Position numbers and translations under genes: made by a program. This document shows, one piece after another, positions 40,824 through 49,075 of a DNA stretch of 64,000 nt. How positions within the stretch are numbered: position 1 is the stretch's first letter; each line of letters opens with the position of its first letter. The notes beneath the pieces were generated by a model. It was not told the DNA's origin. It saw only the letters and a list, made by a program, of their open reading frames with translations, and did no database searches. This DNA comes from an uncultured Cellvibrio sp. (GTDB lineage Bacteria; Pseudomonadota; Gammaproteobacteria; Pseudomonadales; Cellvibrionaceae). The stretch is taken from positions 6,187 through 70,186 of the forward strand of contig CAMLKG010000022.1 of the NCBI GenBank assembly GCA_946480695.1. The letters run 5' to 3'.

Positions 40824-42912
40824 TCGCAAACAGGAGCTGAAACGCTACCTGATTTGGTGCGCGGTTGCGCTCACATTTATTTTGGCGATGGAAGGCACGC
40901 GGATAAATCCGGGGGCATTGTTTGATCGCGATGGCGTGCGTAACGCCGGTGAGTTGCTCAGTGGTTTATTGCATCCGAATTTATCAGCAGATTTCCTCCA
41001 ACGTATTTTTTTACTTTCATTTGAAAGTTTATTTGTCGGGATTCTCGGGACCGTATTTGCAGTTGTCATTGGCATCAGCCTCGCCGTTTTTGCGATTCGC
41101 ATACCGGAACTACCTGACCCACCGGGTCGCCAGGGAAAACGCCAGTCGGTGGTGGTCGCAACCGCTCGATCCCTCTCGCGCTTTACGCTGGGATTTTTTC
41201 GTTCAATCCCGGAAATTGTCTGGGCATATCTCTTTGTGCAAATCCTGGGGCTTGGGCCCGGTGCTGCCGTACTCGCGATTGGCTTAACCGTGGGTGGCTC
41301 CATCGGCAAACTCTACGCGGAATTGGCTGAAGCGGTTGATAGTCGCATCGTTGGCGGATTGCGTTCCGCGGGTGTCGGTCGCTGGGGCATATTAATGCAC
41401 GGCATTTTGCCGCAGGTAAAACGCCAGTGGGTTGCCTACGCGCTATTCCGAATGGAATGCAACATCCGCACGGGCACGATCCTGGGTGTTGTCGGCGCGG
41501 GCGGCTTGGGCAGCGAAATTGCGCTGAGTATTCGCTATCTCGAATTCGATAAATTAGCGACCACACTGATCGCTGTTTTGGTATTTGTTATTGCATTGGA
41601 ATGGGTGAGCGCTTTCCTGCGTCGCCACCCCGTGAAATGGGCGATGCTGTTTGCTGTTGCCGGTGCAATCGCGAGCGTTGCCTACCTCGATATTCCCTGG
41701 GCGGATTTGCTAAGTGGCAGTTGGAATAATTTGCCCAGTGCCAATGCATTTGATTTAAGTGATGAGTTTTTAGAAAAGACCGCATCCCTGGTATGGCAAA
41801 CATTATTGATGGCCTGGATCGCTACCTTGCTTGCGGCGGTCTTTGCATTTTTCCTCGCGCCACTTTCCACCAAATCGCTGGTAACGAAAAGTTATCTTGA
41901 AAACACCTATGGCAAACGCGGGGTGTCATTGTGGATGTCACGGGCGCTGCAAGGTAGTTCGCAATTCTTTTTGCAAGTCACCCGTGCGATGCCCGAGCTG
42001 ACACTTGCATTGGTATTTGTGGTCTGGGTGGGCCCCGGTGCACTCGCAGGAATACTGGCCATCGCCGTCCATAACATCGGTGTGCTGGGGCGACTCTATA
42101 CCGATGTGTATGAGGAAGTGGAACCCGGCCCCGCAAAAGCCATGCAGGCCAGTGGTGCAAGCGGGTTATCAACCTGGCTTTACGCTGTGCTTCCACAAGT
42201 GAATCCACGCGTTCTGGCATTCACTCTCTATCGCTTCGAAGTGAATGTAAGGGCAACCGCCACCGTGGGTTTTGTGGGCGCAGGCGGAATTGGTGATTCG
42301 CTCTATACCTCGATCAGCCTATTTCACATTAGCGATCTGGTTGTGTTACTCGTGGTGATGGTTGCGGTGGTGACGGGCGTGGATTATGTCGGTGATCGTT
42401 TGCGTAAACGCATTCTGAATGGTCCTTCCTGCGTGCCAAACTTATTGCAGCGGTTATCGCTTTTGTTTTCAGGATCAGGCACAGCCATCGCACCTTTTCC
42501 TTGTCAGATTCCTATCGTAGAGAAGCCGCAATTGTGTTGTCGTTGCGGTGCCGCACCGGCATTCACCGTCATTAAACCCACATCAATGTCGTCCGACGGC
42601 TTAACGATTGCCATGGATAAAACCTTGCCCACGGGGTTGATGGTTCAACTGGTCGTAGCGTACCCCGATGGAACAGTATCATCGGTAGTCAGCGCGCGGA
42701 CCTGCCCGAATGAAGTGCAAAACGCAGCCTCACATTGTGAAAAAAATTATCTTGGTTTTATCGAACCGACCCCCGAATTCTTATCCGCAATGATTGAAAT
42801 CGCACAACGCGAAAATATTCAATTTGTCGAGGATAACGAATGCAGTGTTTTCAAAAAAAATAATCAAGCGGATGCGTTAATGCCCAACCGGTTGCAGACC
42901 ACCACTGCTTGA
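40810..42912 (+). CDS. Fused tandem PhnE-like permease with cysteine-rich C-terminal domain
   Basis: A 700-aa protein starting at the ATG inside the end of the ATPase gene (MNGFDRKQELKRYLIWC). It contains two complete PhnE-like permease modules, about residues 15-260 and 290-545. Each has its own EAA loop facing the ATPase: GGLRSAGVGRWGILMHGILP and AMQASGASGLSTWLYAVLP. The two halves of the usual homodimer are therefore fused. The remaining ~150 residues form a soluble domain with several cysteines, including a CCRC cluster and later ARTC, SHCEK and NECS. I do not recognise this domain; a metal- or chalcogen-binding role is only a guess. Confidence 0.85.
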   Translation: MNGFDRKQELKRYLIWCAVALTFILAMEGTRINPGALFDRDGVRNAGELLSGLLHPNLSADFLQRIFLLSFESLFVGILGTVFAVVIGISLAVFAIRIPELPDPPGRQGKRQSVVVATARSLSRFTLGFFRSIPEIVWAYLFVQILGLGPGAAVLAIGLTVGGSIGKLYAELAEAVDSRIVGGLRSAGVGRWGILMHGILPQVKRQWVAYALFRMECNIRTGTILGVVGAGGLGSEIALSIRYLEFDKLATTLIAVLVFVIALEWVSAFLRRHPVKWAMLFAVAGAIASVAYLDIPWADLLSGSWNNLPSANAFDLSDEFLEKTASLVWQTLLMAWIATLLAAVFAFFLAPLSTKSLVTKSYLENTYGKRGVSLWMSRALQGSSQFFLQVTRAMPELTLALVFVVWVGPGALAGILAIAVHNIGVLGRLYTDVYEEVEPGPAKAMQASGASGLSTWLYAVLPQVNPRVLAFTLYRFEVNVRATATVGFVGAGGIGDSLYTSISLFHISDLVVLLVVMVAVVTGVDYVGDRLRKRILNGPSCVPNLLQRLSLLFSGSGTAIAPFPCQIPIVEKPQLCCRCGAAPAFTVIKPTSMSSDGLTIAMDKTLPTGLMVQLVVAYPDGTVSSVVSARTCPNEVQNAASHCEKNYLGFIEPTPEFLSAMIEIAQRENIQFVEDNECSVFKKNNQADALMPNRLQTTTA

Positions 42913-42959
42913 AAGGATTAACTTCAACTCAAAAACCTGACCTTACAAAAGGAGATTTT

Positions 42960-43847
42960 ATGAAACCCTTCGTTTCATTGTGCAAACCCTGGCAGCGAAT
43001 GATCGCTACATTACTTGTCGGTGCCAGTTTATTTTCAGCATCTGCTGCCTACTCGGCGGACGATGTTATTCGCGTAACAGGTATTCCCGATGAAAACCCC
43101 ACTGAGCTTGCCCGTAAAAACCAGCCGATGGTTGATTACCTGCAAAAACAACTGGGAAAGAAAGTCACTTATGTTCCGGTAACGGACTACGGTGCGGCGG
43201 TATCAGCGCTGTCTGCTGGGAAAATTGATTTTGCCTGGTTAGGTGGTTTTACGTTTGTACAAGCTCGCCACCTCGCGGGCGCTGAGCCACTGGCCATGCG
43301 CGACATCGATAGGAAATTCAAGAGTGTATTCATAGCAAGCACCACCTCAGGTATCGAAAAACCAGAGGATTTTAAAGGCAAATCATTCGCCTTCGGTTCC
43401 AAGAGTTCCACGTCTGGCCATTTGATGCCACGTCACTTTTTACTGTCGCAGTTAACCATTAACCCGGAAAAAGACTTTGCCGGTTTACCGGTGTACAGCG
43501 GCGCCCACGATGCGACGGTAAAACTCGTTGAATCCGGAAAAGTCCAGGGTGGTGCACTCAACATTGAAGTGTGGGATCGCATGCTGGCTGAAGGAAAGGT
43601 TGATACCAAGAAAGTCAAACTGGTGTGGACGTCTCCCGAGTATGTGGATTATGTGTGGGCTGCCCGCAAAGGGTTAGCGCCTGAATTAGTGAGTAAATTC
43701 AAAGATGCATTTTTGAATCTTGATCCACAAGATCCACAACAAAAAGCGGTACTGGATTTACAAGGCGCAAACGTATTTGTTGCGGCCAGCCAAGCTGATT
43801 TCGATTCCATCGAAAAAGTGGCCCGCGATACCGGGTTATTGAAGTAA
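42960..43847 (+). CDS. PhnD-like periplasmic binding protein, putative selenate/oxyanion type
   Basis: Solute-binding protein of the importer. The ATG at 42960 has a strong AAAAGGAG upstream and gives 295 aa with a signal peptide cut near SAAYSA. The mature part (IRVTGIPDENPTELARKNQPM, then ALSAGKIDFAWLGGFTFVQA and SFAFGSKSSTSGHLMPRHFL) follows the PhnD fold. From memory it best matches proteins named putative selenate ABC transporter substrate-binding protein. It lacks support for phosphonate use in the neighbourhood. The ligand needs testing; sulfur oxyanions are an alternative. Confidence 0.78.
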   Translation: MKPFVSLCKPWQRMIATLLVGASLFSASAAYSADDVIRVTGIPDENPTELARKNQPMVDYLQKQLGKKVTYVPVTDYGAAVSALSAGKIDFAWLGGFTFVQARHLAGAEPLAMRDIDRKFKSVFIASTTSGIEKPEDFKGKSFAFGSKSSTSGHLMPRHFLLSQLTINPEKDFAGLPVYSGAHDATVKLVESGKVQGGALNIEVWDRMLAEGKVDTKKVKLVWTSPEYVDYVWAARKGLAPELVSKFKDAFLNLDPQDPQQKAVLDLQGANVFVAASQADFDSIEKVARDTGLLK

Positions 43848-43928
43848 ACGTAACAACGCTTAACTGCTCACCATCTGAGGCGATGTCTAATACACTCGCC
43901 TCGGAATTTATCGACGGAGAGAGAATCC

Positions 43929-44849
43929 ATGAATAAGAGTCGCCGATTCCAAACAACCTATGATGTCAAAGTGCCCGATTTTCCCAAATCGGCAAAAGCA
44001 ATTAATTTATGGATTCCTTTTCCCCGAGCAACGAGCGACCAGGACATTCATGCAATTGATGTCCAAACCAATATCGATTACCGCATTGAATACGAAGCTA
44101 CCTATGGTAATGCCGTGTTATGTGCAAACCTCGATACCGAAAAAGTCGATAATATTGATTTGGTCGTTACGACCACAGCAACTCGCCATGAATGCGCAAC
44201 TGACTTTAATCGATTTACCGAAATACCTCATTCCGGCTGGCAATTGCATCATCAGTCGCAATTGCAACCCAACAAACTGATTCAATTTACTGCTGATATT
44301 CTCGGCATTGCCCGTCATATTAAAGAGCAGCATTCCAGCGCGCTCGATATTGCCAAAGCGGCATATGACCATGTATTGGAGCATATGCAATACGATAAAT
44401 CCGGAGATGGTTGGGGCAATGGCGACGCAGAATTTGCCTGCTCCATCGGCAAAGGTAATTGCACAGATTTCCACTCATTATTTCTTGCCATCCTTCGCGC
44501 CTGTGGCGTACCCGGTCAATTTGAAATCGGTATGGCATTTCCCACAGGCATGACCCAGGGTGACATTACTGCATTTAAATGTGGTTACCACTGCTGGACC
44601 AGTTTTTATGTTCACGGCATAGGTTGGGTTCCGGCTGATTGTTCTGAAGCGGCACAAAAAACGCACCTTCGTGATTATTACTTCGGCTCTATCGATGAAA
44701 ACCGATTCCTGTTGAGCTATGGCCGCGACCTGATATTGCCCGGAAGAACGGTTGATGATCCGCTCAATTTTTTCACAGACCCGGTAATTGAAACCGACTC
44801 TGGTCGAGCGGTGTATTTCGAAAAGAAACTGAGTTTTACCGATATCTAA
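43929..44849 (+). CDS. Cytosolic transglutaminase-like cysteine hydrolase
   Basis: A 306-aa protein without a signal peptide. The transglutaminase-like core has a complete triad: Cys178 in GKGNCTDFHSLF, His221 in GYHCWTSFYV and Asp237 in WVPADCSE. The N-terminal ~120 residues form a beta-rich region (INLWIPFPRATSDQD). Family members act as amidases or peptidases on various substrates. Placed between the importer and the SQR-like gene, it may process an imported or thiol-conjugated compound, which is inference. It starts 82 bp after the binding protein with a purine-rich ribosome site. Confidence 0.8.
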   Translation: MNKSRRFQTTYDVKVPDFPKSAKAINLWIPFPRATSDQDIHAIDVQTNIDYRIEYEATYGNAVLCANLDTEKVDNIDLVVTTTATRHECATDFNRFTEIPHSGWQLHHQSQLQPNKLIQFTADILGIARHIKEQHSSALDIAKAAYDHVLEHMQYDKSGDGWGNGDAEFACSIGKGNCTDFHSLFLAILRACGVPGQFEIGMAFPTGMTQGDITAFKCGYHCWTSFYVHGIGWVPADCSEAAQKTHLRDYYFGSIDENRFLLSYGRDLILPGRTVDDPLNFFTDPVIETDSGRAVYFEKKLSFTDI

Positions 44850-44881
44850 TTGCCCATCCCTAACATTGAAAAGGTAAGAAA

Positions 44882-46036
44882 ATGGCTACTGGAAAAACGA
44901 TCCTGATCCTCGGTGGTGGAATTGGCGGCATTGTGGCAGCAACCGAATTACGTAAAAAATTACCCAGGGAACATCGGGTGGTGGTGGTTGATCGAGTGAC
45001 TGATCATATTTTTCCACCGTCGCTGTTATGGATCGCTTCTGGAGATAGGAACGCGAAACAAATATCAAAGCCGATTAATAGCCTCACCAAAAAGGGTATC
45101 GAGGTTATTCATGGAAATATTGAAAAAATTGATGCGGAGAAAAAAGCGGTCCTCGTCGATGGTAAGCAGTATGACAGCGACTATTTGATTATCGCCACGG
45201 GTGCAGAACTCGCTCCGGAAACTGTCCCCGGACTCACGGCAGCAGGCCATAACCTCTATACATTGGAAGGTGCCCAGGCGATCAGAAATGCCGGCCTGAA
45301 ACTTTCCGGCGGAAAAGTAGTTGTACTGGTTTGCTCCATGCCCTTTAAATGCCCTGCTGCACCTTACGAAGCGGCAATGTTGCTCGAATCCGATTTTCGT
45401 AAACGCGGGTTATCGTCAAAAGTAAGTGTTGAAGTTTATTCACCGGAGCCTGGCCCTATGCCGGTGACTGGCCCCGAGGTCTCGCAACAAGTACGGCAAA
45501 TGGTAGAAAGCAAGGGTGTTAAGTATTTTCCTCAACATGCAGTGAGGGAAATAGACCCGGAAGAACGCACCATTTATTTCAACAACGAAACGACAACCAC
45601 TTTTGATCTGCTCGCTTACATCCCTCCACACAGAGCCCCCACCGTGATTCGGGAAGCCGGGTTGCTTGGCGAGAGCCCATGGATTGCGGTTGACCGCCAT
45701 ACCCTCGCCACTAAATTCAACAATGTTTTTGCAATCGGCGATATCACCGCTATTCCTTTATCGAATGGAAAACCATTACCAAAAGCCGGTGTATTAGCAC
45801 ATGGGCAGGCAGAGGTTGTTGCGAATAACATTGCTGCCGACATTAGGGGCTCCGGGAAAAAAATAGTATTTGAAGGTTACGGCGAATGCTTCCTTGAAAT
45901 TGGTGATGGTATGGCGGGAATGGGCAAAGGTAATTTCTACGCAGAGCCCAATCCGGACATTAAATTAAAACCACCGGGAAGGATGCTGCACTTCGGAAAA
46001 ATTCTGTTTGAAAAATATTGGCTGTTCAGGCTTTAG
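44882..46036 (+). CDS. Sulfide:quinone oxidoreductase-like flavoprotein
   Basis: FAD-dependent enzyme of the SQR/FCSD family, 384 aa. It begins with the dinucleotide-binding ILILGGGIGGIVAA and has a second Rossmann site region and VFAIGDITAIP. The two redox cysteines of SQR are matched: Cys157 in MPFKCPAAPYEAA and Cys336 in GYGECFLEIGDG. An additional Cys151 is close by. The C-terminus is hydrophobic-aromatic (KILFEKYWLFRL), consistent with monotopic membrane attachment. It ends the rightward part of the island and would oxidise sulfide or selenide to a polychalcogenide with quinone as acceptor. Confidence 0.85.
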   Translation: MATGKTILILGGGIGGIVAATELRKKLPREHRVVVVDRVTDHIFPPSLLWIASGDRNAKQISKPINSLTKKGIEVIHGNIEKIDAEKKAVLVDGKQYDSDYLIIATGAELAPETVPGLTAAGHNLYTLEGAQAIRNAGLKLSGGKVVVLVCSMPFKCPAAPYEAAMLLESDFRKRGLSSKVSVEVYSPEPGPMPVTGPEVSQQVRQMVESKGVKYFPQHAVREIDPEERTIYFNNETTTTFDLLAYIPPHRAPTVIREAGLLGESPWIAVDRHTLATKFNNVFAIGDITAIPLSNGKPLPKAGVLAHGQAEVVANNIAADIRGSGKKIVFEGYGECFLEIGDGMAGMGKGNFYAEPNPDIKLKPPGRMLHFGKILFEKYWLFRL

Positions 46037-46164
46037 TAACATCGTCATATTATTTGGGCAACCTAACCCAAGTACAATTACATAAAACAAATTGACGAAG
46101 TGGTCATTTATTGCCGCTCCACCTTTTCATGCGTTGTGTTTTAAGAGATAAAAAATAATCCGAC

Positions 46165-46227
46165 AACCCCTGATTGCACTGTGAGCGAATGCAACGGAAG
46201 TGAGCGAGAGTTAGCCCTGCAGGGGTT
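46165..46227 (+). other. Long-range stem before the bidirectional terminator
   Basis: AACCCCTG (46165-46172) and CAGGGGTT (46220-46227) could pair across 47 nt, just upstream of the terminator hairpin. With it they make a 100-nt potentially structured 3' region. Function is unknown. Confidence 0.3.
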
Positions 46228-46233
46228 CTCCCG

Positions 46234-46267
46234 GAAACAGCCGATCTGATGTTGGATCGGCTGTTTC
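46234..46267. terminator. Bidirectional terminator between the SQR-like and dihaem genes
   Basis: GAAACAGCCGATC (46234-46246) and GATCGGCTGTTTC (46255-46267) are perfect 13-bp arms with an 8-nt loop, lying between convergent genes. Confidence 0.85.
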
Positions 46268-46282
46268 AATTTGTTTATGTAC

Positions 46283-48142
46283 TCAGAGCATTTTCATATA
46301 TTCAATCAACTGCTTTTTCTCATCATCTGAAAGATCTGTTCCCGCCTTGTGGCCTCGGTTGGAGTTGCCGGCCTGGATCGCACCTGAGGAATTCAATACC
46401 TGGAATTCATCGAGGCCTTCCGTGATCACGAAACCAACATTGATAGGATCAAATTTTCGGCTTCCAACCCAAAACCTGGTGACGCGTTTTTCAGGCTTCT
46501 GCAATAACTCCCATAAGTTAGGCACAGAGCCGTTGTGTAAATAAGGCGCCGTCGCCCAGATGCCATTGAGAGGACGCGCTTTATAAACCAGTCCTTGCAA
46601 ATCTTTGTCTATGGAGTGTTCTACCCCATCTTTCGGAGGCGGGGCATTGTCAGCCGCAATCGCTTCGCGCTCTGCCAGATGTTGTTTTACATAACCTTTA
46701 ATAGTCTCAGCTTTGGCACCACCAGATAAATGTTTTTCTTTGTTCTCCTCCGGAATAAGTCCAGCTTCCAGTGCAGTCAGGGGATCATGTAATACCAGGC
46801 CGACAACACCATTTACCGGAATCTGGATGGCAGGTGCTTCCGCACCAAATGGGGAACCGAAGATAACGCCTTCTTTGCTGCCTTCCAGGATAAGGGTTTT
46901 TGCTACGTGATTGTCTGCATACCAAGCCATGTCCGGGTCGGTACCAATCTCACTTACGGGTGTCTTTACCGCCGTATACTTTTCTCCTTCGCTTTCGCGG
47001 GGAATTACCTGATGACATTGCTGGCAATGCGTTTTGAACAGCACTTCCCCTTTCGCCGCCTGGGCCAGGTTGATGGGGGGCAGAGGCGTATCCAGCCATT
47101 GCGGTGAGCGCAGGTCTTTCACCCATGATTCCAGGTGCCCCAAATTAATCATATCCACGGTTGAACGGTAGTGGAAATTGTGGCCAAACAAACGTTGCCA
47201 CCACGGGGCCTTGTCTATTTGCAGATGGCCAAAAACACCTACAACTTCACCGATATTTCGCACCAAGGGTCCGACTACTGGTGTATTTGGCGCTGAAGCA
47301 TTCCACTGCACCACATCGGATTGGTGCGTACCCCACAAGAAGGGATAGGAAACCGGCGCGATAGGTGGATTGCGATTGGTGACATCTTCGAGCGCAAAAG
47401 CGGTGCCCGCGTTCTGGATATTCGTGAATGCATCCAGCCGCGCATAGCTGGTGAAATCCTGCGGATAATTGGCGGGGAGGCGATTAACATTTTCCCGTTC
47501 CGATAATGCGAAACTGATTTCGCCAAGTTGCTTGCGCAATGTCCTGGCATTGTTTTGACTGTAATCATCTTGCAGAACATTGCGCGCAAACCGTTCGAAT
47601 TTGGCATCGTCCTCGTAGGTTTGGTTGAGTGCGCCTACCAATTCGTTGAAGAAACCTACGAAATCAGCCAGCGTCGGTGCTCCGTCAACCAAAATCTTTT
47701 TCTCACCATAATCAATCTGGTTCGTGTGACACGCGGCGCAATTCAAACCCATCCACGCCGTTCGGGAACGCTTATCAACCTCCATTGTGAATCCTATCGG
47801 CAATCCCCCGGGATTCGCAGCAGATGCCGACATAGGGAGATATCGGAGAGATTCCATATGCTCAACAGACCGAAACAGGGACTGCTTATCTTTTTGTTCC
47901 AGCCAGACAAACCATGTATAAGGAAGAATGCGCGCGCCCTGGTTAGTGAACCAAAAATCAGTGCGGGTTTTATCGTTCCAGTTCTGGTCAAGCATGATCC
48001 GCTGGGGCACATTATCCGCTTGCGATGCTATGGCCACTTGGGGTGGGCTGCTGTGAATAGCTTTCTCCGGCCAAAAAGAACTACATCCGACCAGCGCTAT
48101 GGCACTAGCGAGTATTCCGGCAAAAATAGGTAGTGTTTTCAT
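46283..48142 (-). CDS. Dihaem cytochrome c lipoprotein, RoxA/MauG-CCP-like
   Basis: A 619-aa exported protein. The ATG at 48142 is chosen because AAGGAA lies upstream and it opens a lipoprotein signal peptide (MKTLPIFAG to lipobox LVGC, Cys20); upstream in-frame codons lack these. Two haem-binding sites are seen: CAACH (135-139) and CQQCH (373-377). The segments FHYRSTVDMINLGHLESWV and LNGIWATAPYLHNGSVPNLWELL place it near rubber oxygenase RoxA and the MauG/cytochrome c peroxidase group. Its activity may be peroxidase or dioxygenase-like; the substrate is unknown. It is divergent from the GMC gene cluster. Confidence 0.82.
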   Translation of the reverse strand: MKTLPIFAGILASAIALVGCSSFWPEKAIHSSPPQVAIASQADNVPQRIMLDQNWNDKTRTDFWFTNQGARILPYTWFVWLEQKDKQSLFRSVEHMESLRYLPMSASAANPGGLPIGFTMEVDKRSRTAWMGLNCAACHTNQIDYGEKKILVDGAPTLADFVGFFNELVGALNQTYEDDAKFERFARNVLQDDYSQNNARTLRKQLGEISFALSERENVNRLPANYPQDFTSYARLDAFTNIQNAGTAFALEDVTNRNPPIAPVSYPFLWGTHQSDVVQWNASAPNTPVVGPLVRNIGEVVGVFGHLQIDKAPWWQRLFGHNFHYRSTVDMINLGHLESWVKDLRSPQWLDTPLPPINLAQAAKGEVLFKTHCQQCHQVIPRESEGEKYTAVKTPVSEIGTDPDMAWYADNHVAKTLILEGSKEGVIFGSPFGAEAPAIQIPVNGVVGLVLHDPLTALEAGLIPEENKEKHLSGGAKAETIKGYVKQHLAEREAIAADNAPPPKDGVEHSIDKDLQGLVYKARPLNGIWATAPYLHNGSVPNLWELLQKPEKRVTRFWVGSRKFDPINVGFVITEGLDEFQVLNSSGAIQAGNSNRGHKAGTDLSDDEKKQLIEYMKML

Positions 48143-48611
48143 GGTGGCATTCCTTTTTTTTGAGCGACTCATAGTGGTGAGAGTAATAATGGCGAGGCTG
48201 CACTGGATGGACCTTCGCATGCCAACGCATCCATACCATTGCTTAGCTGAGAATAGGTTTAAATCTGATGCCTCGCAAATACCTGTATATAAATCGTTTC
48301 TTCAAAAAAAGCGAAATGCTAAAACTAGTCAGGATATTCCATGGGCCTCGGTAAATTTTTGATGTTAATTATTTATTTAATGAGGCCGGCGATAATTGGC
48401 ACCAATGGTTAGGATATACGGCGGTTGTTTGGTTTTTGGTGAGGTTTTTCTGGAAATTTCAGATGGTTGATAGAAAAATAATCCAAAAAATTATAAAAAT
48501 AAATTTCCGATATTTTAACAGCAGCAGCAACAGGTTTTATTAAATCGCTTTTAAATATTACCGTCTATCAAAAAATCTGCTTCTTATATTATGAATGTTT
48601 CTATTGTGTGG

Positions 48612-48636
48612 ATCCGGCGACGTGCCGGATTTTTTT
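48612..48636 (+). terminator. Orphan rho-independent terminator
   Basis: ATCCGGC (48612-48618) and GCCGGAT (48624-48630) form a perfect 7-bp stem with a 5-nt loop, followed by six more T's. No plus-strand gene ends within 2.5 kb upstream, so it may end a small RNA starting at about 48400-48550. Confidence 0.7.
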
Positions 48637-48929
48637 GCGAAAGGATTTTTTGATATTGTCGTTTCATTCTGCATTTTTTGCGTATTCCCATTGTTGAATT
48701 GACACCCTTTCTTCTTCGTCTACCCTTTACCTTACTGATCAATGTAATGCGATGTAATTGATCCAACCGTGATAGTGATTAAAACTGACTGTAGCTGAAA
48801 TGTTCAGTTATTTTTTATGGATATGGGCAATCAGGGATAAGGGGTGCGAAATATCGCTATCGAATTGCTACCCTGAACGCATGTCAGGGACCGTTTATCA
48901 ACCATGACATTTGAAAGGATATCCATAAA

Positions 48930-49001
48930 ATGATTGTTCACATTTCCCCCGCCTTCCGTGCGTTCGCATTGCTATTAAACATCAGAAAGAAAATATTTTA
49001 A
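48930..49001 (+). CDS. Possible 23-residue leader peptide upstream of the GMC gene
   Basis: ATG at 48930 encodes MIVHISPAFRAFALLLNIRK and three more residues, then TAA. It is preceded by TTGAAAGGATATCC, nearly the same ribosome-site context as that of the cytochrome gene at 50855. It ends 75 bp before the GMC start. A regulatory or leader role is speculative. Confidence 0.35.
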   Translation: MIVHISPAFRAFALLLNIRKKIF

Positions 49002-49075
49002 ATTTCCCTTGCTAAGCCTGTTTAACACCGATGAATTTCGTCGGCCGGTTTCCATTTGCCTATTGGATATGTTTT

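Larger units (their letters stand above)
48143..49075. other. 930-bp intergenic region between the dihaem and GMC genes
   Basis: No full-size gene is supported. It is AT-rich from about 48360. Contents noted: an orphan terminator at 48612-48636, a small inverted repeat CCCTGA/TCAGGG at 48871-48889, and a 23-codon ORF at 48930-49001. Promoters for both flanking genes should lie here, but none is clear enough to call. Confidence 0.6.

Noticed and set aside
40005..43847. Reading the ABC importer as a phosphonate utilisation system
   Set aside because: No C-P lyase, phosphonatase or phosphite dehydrogenase gene is near, while several sulfur/selenium-type genes are. The name phnCDE would mislead.
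46165..46227. A known repeat family (REP-like) before the bidirectional terminator
   Set aside because: Only one copy is seen in the window, so repeat status cannot be supported; listed only as a possible stem.
48584..48766. Basic 60-codon frame on the minus strand
   Set aside because: Low-complexity Arg/Lys product overlapping the orphan terminator, with no family likeness or conserved start context.
48783..48816. AACTGA/TCAGTT inverted repeat with T-run as a terminator
   Set aside because: Six A/T-rich pairs over a 15-nt loop are too weak to support termination.
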